NCBI GenBank assembly: GCA_016282215.1
Contig: JAEEKC010000012.1
Coordinates: 1 to 6,489, forward strand
Direction: 5' to 3'
Origin: Lachnospiraceae bacterium
Lineage (GTDB): Bacteria; Bacillota; Clostridia; Lachnospirales; Lachnospiraceae
DNA: 6,489 bases
Part shown: positions 1-6,489 of the stretch, one piece after another
Numbering within the stretch: the stretch's first letter is position 1
Layout: each line of letters begins with the position of its first letter
Translations under genes and position numbers: made by a program
The notes under the pieces: generated by a model
Seen by the model: the letters and a program-made list of their open reading frames with translations, nothing else
Told to the model about the DNA's origin: nothing
Databases searched by the model: none

Positions 1-1231
1 CTTCCCGCGGCTTTCCTATAAAAACCACGGTATGATCGAAGAGCGGAATGTGCGGATCGGGGAAGATTTTTCCGCATATCCTTTGAATACCGCGGAAGGC
101 GGACCTTCCGAAAAGGCTGTGCTTGCAAGCGGTATCAGTTATATGTATGCGAAGGAGTTTTTAAAAGACTATCCCGGGGTGAAACTGATCCGGGTTGCAA
201 CGGCTTATCCCTTCCCGGAAAGCTTTCTGCTGCAAAGCCTTGAAGGGGTCAGTGAGATCCTATGTCTTGAGGAACTGAGCCCATATTTAGAGGAGCAGTT
301 GTTAAAGCTGGCAGGAAAAAAACACTTATCCCTGACTGTTTCGGGGAAACTGACCGGAAACGTGCCCCACATGGGTGAGCTTTCCGCTGACAGTGTTGCA
401 GCAATCCTCAAAGAGTATCTGGGACTTTCCGAAGATCAAAATACGGACATTTCTGAAAAAACAGCCGGAGAGGAGATGCCCGTTCTGCCGGTCAGGCCGC
501 CGGTACTTTGTGCGGGCTGTCCCCACAGGGCATCTTTTTATGCGGTAAAAAAAGCCATGGCAGGGGAGAAAACCTACTATTGCGGCGATATCGGCTGCTA
601 TACCCTTGGAAACGCCATGCCGCTGGATATGGTGGACACCTGCCTGTGCATGGGCGCCGGCGTGACCATGGCCCAGGGCTTTTCTCATGTGGACAGCGTG
701 GGCAAGGCTTTTGCATTTATCGGAGACTCCACCTTCTTTGCATCGGGGATCACCGGTGTTGTGAATGCGGTCTTTAATGAAGCGGATATCACGATCTGTA
801 TTCTGGATAATTCCACGACGGCCATGACAGGCCATCAGCCCCATCCCGGAACCGGCATGAACATGATGGGACATCAGGTGGGAAAGATCAGTATTGAGAA
901 GGTTTTGGAAGGGATCGGTCTTTCAAAAGTGATCACGGTCAATCCATTAGAAATGGATAAGGCTGTTTCGGCTGTGAAAGAGTGCGCCGCCGCAAAAGGC
1001 GTCAAGGCGATCATTTTTAAGTCACCCTGCATTGCCATTGAAAAGTCATCGAAGAGGTGCAAAGTAAAAGATAACTGCATCGGATGTAAAAAATGCATCC
1101 GCGAGATCGGCTGCCCGGCTCTGACCTTTGCAGACGGTAAGGCCGTGATCGACGCATCACTTTGTACGGGATGCAATCTATGCGGGCAGATCTGCCCGGT
1201 CAGCGCGATCGGAGGTGACGGCAATGAATAA
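1..1231 (+). CDS. iorA: Indolepyruvate:ferredoxin oxidoreductase, alpha subunit (3' part, N-terminus outside window)
   Basis: The frame is already open at base 2 and runs 409 codons to TAA 1229-1231. An ATG at 32 is internal: the codons before it (RLSYKNHG) match the place where family members have a TRVSHSRG-like segment. IorA proteins are usually about 580-620 residues, so roughly the first 180-200 are missing. The enzyme oxidatively decarboxylates arylpyruvates (from Trp, Phe, Tyr) with CoA to arylacetyl-CoA, CO2 and reduced ferredoxin in the cytoplasm. Visible in order: a transketolase C-terminal-like domain with an LEELSPYLEEQ motif and GKLTGNVPHMGELS; the CAGCPHR motif (509-529); GDIGCYTLG (584-610); the thiamine-diphosphate motif GDS (722-730) followed 29 codons on by the LDN asparagine (809); and a C-terminal ferredoxin domain. 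That domain has two 4Fe-4S sets: Cys at 1076, 1085, 1094, 1112 (CP) and at 1163, 1172, 1181, 1193 (CP). All expected key residues in the visible part are present. Substrate preference within aromatic 2-oxoacids is inferred. Confidence 0.95.
   Translation, partial: FPRLSYKNHGMIEERNVRIGEDFSAYPLNTAEGGPSEKAVLASGISYMYAKEFLKDYPGVKLIRVATAYPFPESFLLQSLEGVSEILCLEELSPYLEEQLLKLAGKKHLSLTVSGKLTGNVPHMGELSADSVAAILKEYLGLSEDQNTDISEKTAGEEMPVLPVRPPVLCAGCPHRASFYAVKKAMAGEKTYYCGDIGCYTLGNAMPLDMVDTCLCMGAGVTMAQGFSHVDSVGKAFAFIGDSTFFASGITGVVNAVFNEADITICILDNSTTAMTGHQPHPGTGMNMMGHQVGKISIEKVLEGIGLSKVITVNPLEMDKAVSAVKECAAAKGVKAIIFKSPCIAIEKSSKRCKVKDNCIGCKKCIREIGCPALTFADGKAVIDASLCTGCNLCGQICPVSAIGGDGNE
1211..1215 (+). promoter_or_regulatory. 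Ribosome-binding site of iorB, inside the iorA 3' end
   Basis: GGAGG lies 8 nt before ATG 1224 and decides the iorB start. A possible upstream GTG at 1215 overlaps this site, so it cannot be the start. The site sits within iorA codons, which suggests translational coupling of the two subunits. Confidence 0.8.
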
Positions 1232-1814
1232 AGACATACTGATCTGCGGCGTCGGCGGCCAGGGCACGGTGCTGGCATCGAGGATCATCGCAGCCGCAGC
1301 AATGGCAGAAGGAAATACGGTCCATTCGGCGGAGACCATCGGCATGGCGCAAAGGGGCGGTCCTGTCACCAGTCACGTACGGATCGGCGATCAGGCATAC
1401 TCGCCCATGATCCCTAAGGGTAAGGCGGATGTGATCATTGGTTTTGAGCCGGCGGAGGTGCTGCGAAATATCGGATATCTCTCCGCTGACGGGATAGCAG
1501 TCGTCAATACCACGGCAATTCAGCCGGTGACGGCGGCGCTCTCAGACAGCGGATATGACGGGAAAAAAGAGACCGAGTACCTGGCAGCGCATGCAGAGTG
1601 CATTTTTGCGGACGGGCAAAAGGAGTGCGAGATGCTCGGCTCCGTGAAGTTTTTGAATATCCTGCTGCTCGGCGTAGCGGCAGGTTCAGGGAAGCTTGAT
1701 ATCCGAAAAGAGACGCTGGTCAGCGAGATCGAAAAACGCGTACCGCCCAAATTCAAGGATGCCAATATCCGGGCATTTTTACGGGGATACGAAGTCGGGG
1801 AAGGGAAGGAATAG
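1224..1814 (+). CDS. iorB: Indolepyruvate:ferredoxin oxidoreductase, beta subunit
   Basis: This 196-residue protein has about the usual length for IorB (190-200). It is the pyruvate ferredoxin/flavodoxin oxidoreductase gamma-type domain that partners IorA in the cytoplasmic 2-oxoacid:ferredoxin oxidoreductase. Seen directly: the N-terminal DILICGVGGQGTVLAS glycine-rich motif, then ETIGMAQRGGPVTSHVRIG, then SPMIPKGKADVIIGFEPAEVLR. These are the three best conserved blocks of the family, in the expected order. The C-terminal part (KFLNILLLG, then VPPKFKDANIRAFLRGYE) also fits, including the usual NxxAFxxG-like ending. ATG 1224 is chosen because GGAGG precedes it at ideal spacing. The gene shares ATGAATAA (1224-1231) with the end of iorA, so the two overlap by 8 nt and are surely co-transcribed. 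It ends in TAG, which shows amber is a normal stop here. No defects were seen. Confidence 0.95.
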   Translation: MNKDILICGVGGQGTVLASRIIAAAAMAEGNTVHSAETIGMAQRGGPVTSHVRIGDQAYSPMIPKGKADVIIGFEPAEVLRNIGYLSADGIAVVNTTAIQPVTAALSDSGYDGKKETEYLAAHAECIFADGQKECEMLGSVKFLNILLLGVAAGSGKLDIRKETLVSEIEKRVPPKFKDANIRAFLRGYEVGEGKE

Positions 1815-1882
1815 TTGGATTTTATTATGAGTGTAAAGCCCGATATGAGAATACGGAGTCTATAAACTGATAATTAGTTATG

Positions 1883-1888
1883 AGGAGG
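1883..1888 (+). promoter_or_regulatory. Ribosome-binding site of the paaK-like gene
   Basis: AGGAGG stands 6 nt before ATG 1895. Two other in-frame ATGs, at 1880 and 1889, overlap or abut this site, so 1895 (protein beginning MKLNETQL) is the likely start. The preceding iorB-paaK gap (1815-1882) is AT-rich. I saw neither a hairpin with a T-run nor a convincing -35/-10 pair in it, so read-through transcription from iorB is plausible. Confidence 0.75.
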
Positions 1889-2905
1889 ATGAAAATGAAA
1901 CTCAATGAAACACAGCTGAAACAGGTGGATGCGCAGATCAAACGATTGTTAGCATGTGATAACTATTACGGCAAACTTTACAAAGAGGCCGGGATCGACG
2001 GCGTCAGTTCCCAGGAGGATTTTGAAAACCTTCCGTTTTCCAGCAAGGCGGATCTGAGAAATGCTTATCCCCTTGGAATTCAGGCGGTTCCGGATGAAGA
2101 GGTGGTCAGGATCCATTCATCATCGGGTACAACGGGAAAACCGGTGATCATCCCTTATACCGCAAAGGATGTGGATGACTGGGCGGTGATGTTTGCCAGA
2201 TGCTATGAGATGGCGGGGATCACCAAAAAGGACAGGATCCATATCACGCCGGGTTATGGGCTTTGGACGGCAGGGATCGGTTTCCAGGCAGGCTGCGAAA
2301 AGCTCGGTGCCATGGCAATTCCCATGGGTCCGGGCAATACCGAAAAGCAGCTGCAGATGATGGTGGACCTGAAATCCACGGTGCTTTGCGCAACCTCGTC
2401 TTACGCACTTCTTCTCGCAGAGGAGATCGAAAAAAGAGGCATGAAGGATGACATCTATCTGACCAAGGGCGTCATCGGTTCGGAGCGCTGGAGCGAAAAG
2501 AAGAGAGAATATATCCATGACAAACTCGGCATCGAACTGTATGATATTTACGGACTGACTGAGATCTACGGTCCGGGCATCGGCGTCAACTGCGACAAGC
2601 AGACGGGCATGCATTACTGGGATGATTATCTCTATATCGAGATCATCGATCCGGTTACCGGCAAAACCGTGGAAGACGGCGAGGAAGGCGAGATCGTGAT
2701 CACGACGCTTGTCAAAGAGGGCGCGCCGCTGATCCGGTTCCGTACTCATGACCTGTCACGCATCATCCCCGGCGAATGCCCCTGCGGATCGAAACATCCG
2801 AGACTGGACATCATCCGCGGTAGAAGCGATGACATGTTCAAGGTACACGGCGTGAATATGTTCCCGAGCCAGGTGGAAGAGCTGCTCGGACAGATCGACG
2901 GCGTA

Positions 2906-2908
2906 TAG
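2906..2908 (+). other. Premature in-frame TAG codon in the paaK-like gene
   Basis: The context reads D-G-V-stop-S-E-Y-N-I. From memory of the family, a serine is common at this place (DGVSSEY), so a one-base TCG to TAG change would explain it. TAG also ends iorB and this same gene, which argues against general amber recoding in this genome. Confidence 0.9.
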
Positions 2909-3136
2909 AGTGAGTATAATATCAACATTGCCCATGATGATGAGATCAATAAAGATGTGATCCTGATCACGGTTGAGGCTGAGGGCAGAGTGAACTTTGA
3001 AGAGACAGGACTGAAGATCCGCGAAGCCTTCAAGTCCAAGATGAATGTAACGCCGCGCGTGACGGTGGTTCCCCTCGGAACACTGCCCCGTTCGGAGAAG
3101 AAGACGCAGCGTGTATTTGACCACAGGGAAGAGTAG
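2909..3136 (+). other. Detached C-terminal lid domain of the paaK-like ligase
   Basis: Seventy-five codons in the same frame as the upstream part, from SEYNINIAHDDEINKDV to DHREE and TAG. They keep the beta strands and the KIREAFKSKMNVTPRV helix-strand pattern of PaaK C-terminal domains, plus the LPRSEKK lysine motif. No ribosome-binding site and no good in-frame start precede them (the first in-frame ATG, in KSKMNV, is in mid-domain), so separate translation is unlikely. The intact, conserved sequence suggests the stop codon arose recently. Confidence 0.8.
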
Positions 3137-3260
3137 CCTTTAGACTGTACGCGAAAACGATGTGGATGGAAGGCGGATAAGCACCGGCGTGAGCGTCGAA
3201 GCAGAGTAACGGTAAATCGTATGTATCAGTAACTGCAGTCTGTGAATGGATGAAGTATTT
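3137..3260 (+). other. Intergenic stretch between the ligase and the LRR protein gene
   Basis: This holds no recognisable gene. I saw no GC hairpin followed by T residues, so no clear intrinsic terminator. I also saw no convincing sigma-A promoter pair. A 6-bp inverted match, AGACTG (3142-3147) with CAGTCT (3236-3241), is too short and too far apart to call. A promoter for the downstream gene is expected here from context but cannot be shown by eye. Confidence 0.5.
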
Positions 3261-3266
3261 AGGAGG
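3261..3266 (+). promoter_or_regulatory. Ribosome-binding site of the LRR protein gene
   Basis: A perfect AGGAGG lies 6 nt before ATG 3273. It fixes the start, which is followed at once by a good signal peptide. Confidence 0.85.
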
Positions 3267-3272
3267 GGCAAT

Positions 3273-3368
3273 ATGGGAAATAAGAGCATTTTGAAGAAAC
3301 TGCTGAAAACCGCAGCATTACCGCTTTTGGCGGCAGCGGCGTTATGTCTGCCCGTAAATCTGCAGGCG
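3273..3368 (+). other. Signal peptide of the LRR protein
   Basis: A basic start (MGNKSILKKLLK) is followed by a hydrophobic core rich in Ala and Leu (TAALPLLAAAALCLPV), then NLQA before Asp33, a plausible signal peptidase I site. Cys25 has Leu before it rather than Gly, Ala or Ser, so it is not a lipobox. A slightly later cleavage, after REEAAA, cannot be excluded. Confidence 0.8.
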
Positions 3369-6300
3369 GATCTGGGACTGAGGGAAGAAGCTGCTGCATA
3401 TAATTATGGCAGCAATGATGTTGTGCGCGCTACCATGACCGGTGGGGCGCTGGTAGAGATCCCTTACGGGACATATTATGATACGAGCAAAATGCCGGAA
3501 TTTTCGTTTAAAGAGAGTGGGTTTACACAGGAGAAGATCTGGAGCGGCTATCAGAGATGGGATCCGGATAACAGTACCTGGGTAAAAGTGCAAAACGGAG
3601 AACCCTTTCAAATGCTTACGAAATACAGGTATGTAGCGTTTATCGATCCCGGAGCGGGTAATACGATTGATAAGGGCATGCACCTGATCGTAGATGAAAC
3701 CGGAGATTTTTTCAATGGGTATGACAGAGGAGATGAGTGGAGCCAGGATCCGGGCAATGCAAATACTTTTATTTCGCCTGAGATCATAAGCGTTCATTCA
3801 GACCCGTGGACAAACATGGGACCGACATTTACATCGGTCAATGCAGCAGATGCGATTCCGGATCAGCATTTTCGGAACATTCTGGTTAAGAATGGATACC
3901 TGGCCAGCGCGAATGGAAAACTGGATAGGGAAACGGCACTTTCGGTGACGAGCCTGTACCTGCCGGATACCCTGCAGGGATACAGTACGCATTTCGGTAC
4001 GAGCGGCTTGTCCGGTATTCAGTATTTCCCAAATCTGCGTGAGCTTGATGTCGATCTTGGGAATAATTCAAATGTGAAGTCTTTGTATCTGCAAAATAAT
4101 CTGAAGCTTTGGAGTATCAATATTTCGAATATGGCCTGCACCGGTGAGCTTGATTTTCCTTCCGTGACCAGGAAACTGACGTTATCGGGTGGAGTTTTTA
4201 CGAATCTGTATGATGAGGAGAGGTGCAATTTAAAATCCCTGAAACAGCTTTACTATTTTGCATATCCCGAATCAAAACTGACCTATACGGTTTCGTTTGA
4301 AAAAAACCCGAAACTCGCATATGTAAACCTGACGGGTTCCGCGAAGATAGAGAAGGTGAAAACCGCCGCCGATGCAAGGATCGTTTCTCTCGAAGTCGAG
4401 AATTGTTCCTCTCTCGAGAAGCTGGAATTGACCGGCGCGCAGTCTTTGGGGAATGTATATGCCGAGAACTGCGCGAAACTGCAGACTGTTTATGCCAGCG
4501 GCGTTGACAGGATCAGAAATTTTCATTGCTCCGGCAATGAAAAAATGAATGCATTCTACATGAATTATTCGAATCTGGATTCTGAGGGGTTGATCGATCT
4601 GTCAAATTGTAAAAACTTGTGTGTTTTTCAAGCGAAAGAATCCGTGATGGGTTCCAAGTCTACGGTAAATCTTTCCAAGTGTGATATCGGTAATGACTAT
4701 GCTGCCGGCAAAGGTACGTTTGACTTGCAGAGCAGTGATTGTTCCCCGGTTTTCGGAGATCAGAGCAAATTGGATCTGAGCGGCAATCCCAATCTCAAAT
4801 CATTGACGCTTCCTGCAGGAAGCGGCGTGATTACGCTGATCGACTGTCAGGACTGTACTTCACTTGGCGAGATCAAACCGGGAGCGGCAAAACCGACAGT
4901 GAAAGAACTGGATTTCAGCCATACCAATCTCGGTGCCACGGCCGCCGGTGAAGCAGGCGGGCTGGATCTGTCTGATTGCTGGATCGGCGCAGAGAAGTAT
5001 GTATTGCGCTGTAACGGGATCAATGCCTCATCCCTGAAATATCCCGGCAAGCCGGGAAAACTGGATGTGACCGATTCGAAAATAGAAGCGCTTTTATTAA
5101 ATGATGAGAACATCATGAATGACGCGTATGTTTACTGTTCGCATTGCCCGAAGCTTGCCGGCGTCAGGGTTGGAAATGTTACTCTCAGTGAATTAGATAT
5201 ATCTTATTGTGAAGAATTTACAATGCTCAATCTGGCGGGAAATGCAGTCGTAAAAAGGGTTGACGCAGATGGCGATACAGCGCTGAAAAGCATCAGCATA
5301 GACGAAAAGGCAAAAGTAAATGAATTATATTGCAGAAATTGTCCTGCATTAAAATCATTGCAACTGATTGGACAGACTTCGATGACGGCTCTTTACTGTA
5401 ATGGCTGTACGTCGCTGGAAAGCCTTGATCTTAGTTCCTGCCCCAATTTAAAATATGCAGAGTGCTGCAAAACCGGCATTTCGAGCCTGAATACAAAGGG
5501 GCTTTCGAAACTGATCACCCTGAAGTGCTATGGGTGTACGAACTTAAAGACGCTTTCGCTGAAGGATAATACAGCACTTCAACAGCTTTGCGTTGGAACG
5601 AACGCAGGATCTGAACAGACGGCTGTTACGCAGCTGGATCTGTCAAATAATACAGAACTGGAATCATTGGAGATCCGGTATTGCCCTATCAGTAATATCG
5701 ACTTAAGCCATAATGGGAAACTGAAATCGCTGGAATGTGATCACTGCGGCCTGGAAAGCCTGGACCTGCGCGGCAATGCGCTTTTGGAACAGCTGTATTG
5801 CAATGATAATCACCTGCTTTGCCTGGATTTAAGTAATCAGACGAAGTTAAGTAAGTTTTATGTATATTATGCGAATCAGACACGAACCGTGACAGCACTG
5901 GACTGGTTTGTCGATTTTTCTCTGATGGACAGCAAGGTCGATACGTCTAAGATTACCGATGTGGGCAGCGGAACCGTTATTGCAAACAGCAATAGAAACT
6001 CGGCAGGATTTACATTACCGGCTAATACAGAGAGCGTTTTATATCAGTATGCAACACAGGGTGCAGATCCCGCTTATGCACAGATGGCGGTTACGCTGAC
6101 GATTGCGGAAAACAGAGCCTATCCGCTGGTATATTTTGATGCCTGCGGAGGAACCGTTTCGCCGGCATCGGCGCAGGTGGATCCCGTGACAGGAAGGATC
6201 ACCCTGCCGGTACCGTCCCGGGACGGTTATGATTTCGCTGGCTGGTATTCATCGACGGATTATTCAGATGCCGGCAGGATCACTGCAGACATCAGTTACA

Positions 6301-6489
6301 ACAGAGATCAGGCCATCTATGCGAAATGGACGGAAAAGAAGAGTGTGATCACTTTTGCGGCAGGCGGCGGCATCGGCAGCATGGACGATGTGATCGTCAC
6401 GACCGGAAAGGACTATACATTGCCGGAGTGCGGTTTTTCACCGGCTGTGGGAATGCTGTTTGATACCTGGGATGCAGGGGCGCCCGGAA
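3273..6489 (+). CDS. Large secreted cysteine-rich LRR protein with InlB-type repeats (3' end outside window)
   Basis: The frame from ATG 3273 stays open to the right edge: 1072 complete codons with no stop, checked line by line. Order of parts: signal peptide (residues 1-32); a beta-rich domain with several Trp (about 44-189), of the kind that precedes LRRs in clostridial surface proteins but not recognised with certainty; an IPDQHFRNILVKNGYL leader followed by NGKLDRE (about 190-225); LRRs (about 252-866) with units such as LYCNGCTSLESLDLSSCPNL; a cap or linker (about 867-949) with a DTSKITDVGSGTV segment; then two InlB-type repeats (from 950 and from 1025). Such proteins are exported and often cell-wall bound, acting in adhesion or protein and glycan binding. 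That role is family inference, and no anchor (LPXTG, SLH or choline-binding repeats) is visible because the end is missing. About 31 cysteines fall between residues 289 and 850, which is unusual for an exported protein. It shares no evident function with the upstream metabolic genes. Confidence 0.9.
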   Translation, partial: MGNKSILKKLLKTAALPLLAAAALCLPVNLQADLGLREEAAAYNYGSNDVVRATMTGGALVEIPYGTYYDTSKMPEFSFKESGFTQEKIWSGYQRWDPDNSTWVKVQNGEPFQMLTKYRYVAFIDPGAGNTIDKGMHLIVDETGDFFNGYDRGDEWSQDPGNANTFISPEIISVHSDPWTNMGPTFTSVNAADAIPDQHFRNILVKNGYLASANGKLDRETALSVTSLYLPDTLQGYSTHFGTSGLSGIQYFPNLRELDVDLGNNSNVKSLYLQNNLKLWSINISNMACTGELDFPSVTRKLTLSGGVFTNLYDEERCNLKSLKQLYYFAYPESKLTYTVSFEKNPKLAYVNLTGSAKIEKVKTAADARIVSLEVENCSSLEKLELTGAQSLGNVYAENCAKLQTVYASGVDRIRNFHCSGNEKMNAFYMNYSNLDSEGLIDLSNCKNLCVFQAKESVMGSKSTVNLSKCDIGNDYAAGKGTFDLQSSDCSPVFGDQSKLDLSGNPNLKSLTLPAGSGVITLIDCQDCTSLGEIKPGAAKPTVKELDFSHTNLGATAAGEAGGLDLSDCWIGAEKYVLRCNGINASSLKYPGKPGKLDVTDSKIEALLLNDENIMNDAYVYCSHCPKLAGVRVGNVTLSELDISYCEEFTMLNLAGNAVVKRVDADGDTALKSISIDEKAKVNELYCRNCPALKSLQLIGQTSMTALYCNGCTSLESLDLSSCPNLKYAECCKTGISSLNTKGLSKLITLKCYGCTNLKTLSLKDNTALQQLCVGTNAGSEQTAVTQLDLSNNTELESLEIRYCPISNIDLSHNGKLKSLECDHCGLESLDLRGNALLEQLYCNDNHLLCLDLSNQTKLSKFYVYYANQTRTVTALDWFVDFSLMDSKVDTSKITDVGSGTVIANSNRNSAGFTLPANTESVLYQYATQGADPAYAQMAVTLTIAENRAYPLVYFDACGGTVSPASAQVDPVTGRITLPVPSRDGYDFAGWYSSTDYSDAGRITADISYNRDQAIYAKWTEKKSVITFAAGGGIGSMDDVIVTTGKDYTLPECGFSPAVGMLFDTWDAGAPG
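4026..5870 (+). repeat. Cysteine-rich leucine-rich-repeat domain
   Basis: About 615 residues of degenerate LRR with a half-step near 10-11 and a full period near 21-22 residues. Each unit approximates LxxLxCxx(C/N)xxLxxLxLxxN. The ladder position usually held by Asn is often Cys. CxxC pairs begin at residues 525, 622, 687, 709, 752 and 822, and the matching CNDN unit begins at 843. Regular units are clearest from about residue 680; the first half (252-520) is more divergent. At DNA level the repeats have diverged, with only short shared words such as GATCTGTCAAAT at 4596 and 5637. Recent tandem expansion is therefore unlikely. Confidence 0.8.
6120..6329 (+). repeat. InlB-type (Listeria/Bacteroides) repeat 1
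   Basis: Residues 950-1019 follow the B-repeat pattern: VYFDACGGTVSP, then LPVPSRDGYDFAGWYSS, and AIYAKW at the end. These beta-grasp-like modules occur in tandem on many surface proteins of Firmicutes and Bacteroidetes. Confidence 0.85.
6345..6489 (+). repeat. InlB-type repeat 2, variant subtype, cut by window edge
   Basis: Residues 1025 onward: ITFAAGGGIGSMDDV, then YTLPECGFSPAVGMLFDTWDAG. This is the second, SMxxV...YTLPxCGF subtype often found in clostridial proteins after the first type. The module is probably nearly complete, and more copies may follow outside the window. Confidence 0.75.

Larger units (their letters stand above)
1895..3136 (+). pseudogene. paaK: Phenylacetate-CoA ligase family (AMP-forming arylacetate-CoA ligase), interrupted by an in-frame amber codon
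   Basis: Family members activate phenylacetate or a related arylacetate with ATP and CoA to the CoA thioester, via an acyl-adenylate. Next to iorAB this one would link arylacetyl-CoA with the free acid; indoleacetate is an alternative substrate. Motifs of the ANL adenylating superfamily are in order: phosphate-binding SSSGTTGKP (2117-2143), YGLTE (2549-2563), the LIRFRTHD aspartate (2750), a CPCG pair and RGRSDDM (2816-2836), then HGVNMFPSQVEE opening the C-terminal domain. Codon 338 is TAG (2906-2908), giving a 337-residue product. Beyond it the same frame continues to TAG 3134-3136 with the typical C-terminal half-domain, ending in GTLPRSEKKTQRVFDHR, whose lysine (3101) aligns with the catalytic A10 lysine. 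Restored length, 413 positions, is near the family's roughly 430. The defect is a single codon without frameshift, so it is recent, strain-specific, or a base error. The truncated product probably folds at its N-terminus but should lack normal activity (inference). Confidence 0.87.

Noticed and set aside
326..874. A 182-codon minus-strand open frame opposite iorA
   Set aside because: It covers the conserved thiamine-diphosphate region of iorA, and its His/Arg-rich translation has no family resemblance.
1215..1217. GTG as the start of iorB
   Set aside because: It overlaps the GGAGG ribosome site, while ATG 1224 has ideal spacing and matches the usual family N-terminus just before the DILICGVGGQG motif.
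2120..2749. A 209-codon open frame on the minus strand, opposite the ligase gene
   Set aside because: It lies wholly inside strongly supported + strand PaaK coding sequence, has no recognisable domain and no convincing ribosome site. It is a shadow of codon bias.
2906..2908. TAG as a pyrrolysine codon
   Set aside because: The family is not known to carry pyrrolysine here, and TAG ends both iorB and this gene. It remains a formal alternative only.
3142..3241. Inverted 6-mers AGACTG and CAGTCT as a structured leader or attachment site
   Set aside because: A 6-bp match separated by about 88 nt is expected by chance, and nothing else supports a structure.
3336..3350. Cys25 of the LRR protein as a lipoprotein attachment site
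   Set aside because: The residue before Cys is Leu, which does not fit a lipobox, and a normal signal peptidase I site follows at NLQA.
4739..4951. A 70-codon + strand open frame within the LRR gene
   Set aside because: It is out of frame with the well supported LRR reading frame and has no recognisable content or ribosome site.

Overview
The window looks like chromosomal DNA from an anaerobic, low-to-mid GC Gram-positive bacterium, most likely a gut Clostridia member of the Lachnospiraceae type. Three things point there: a ferredoxin-dependent 2-oxoacid oxidoreductase with two 4Fe-4S clusters, strong AGGAGG ribosome-binding sites before the genes, and a very large secreted leucine-rich-repeat (LRR) protein ending in InlB-type (Listeria/Bacteroides) repeats. 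The taxonomic call is inference from gene content. No rRNA, tRNA, CRISPR array, insertion sequence or integrase was seen.

Left half (1-3136), all on the + strand: the 3' two thirds of iorA (indolepyruvate:ferredoxin oxidoreductase alpha subunit, cut by the left edge), iorB (beta subunit, overlapping iorA by 8 nt), then an AMP-forming phenylacetate-CoA ligase family gene (paaK-like). Together these would interconvert arylpyruvates, arylacetyl-CoAs and arylacetates, as expected for oxidative breakdown of aromatic amino acids. The ligase gene carries an in-frame amber codon at 2906-2908. The same frame then continues for 75 codons of clearly homologous C-terminal sequence, so it reads as a single-point nonsense mutation that removes the C-terminal lid domain and its catalytic lysine.

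Right half (3137-6489): a 136-nt gap, then one reading frame open from ATG 3273 to the right edge (1072 complete codons, no stop). It encodes a signal peptide, a beta-rich N-terminal domain, a short 'IPDxxFR' leader, about 615 residues of unusually cysteine-rich LRRs, a cap or linker, and two InlB-type repeats of different subtypes. The C-terminus and any cell-wall anchor lie outside the window.

The two halves appear functionally unrelated. The most interesting points are the amber-interrupted ligase beside an apparently intact ior pair, and the periodic CxxC pattern in the LRR domain. I did not find a clearly new multi-gene system.
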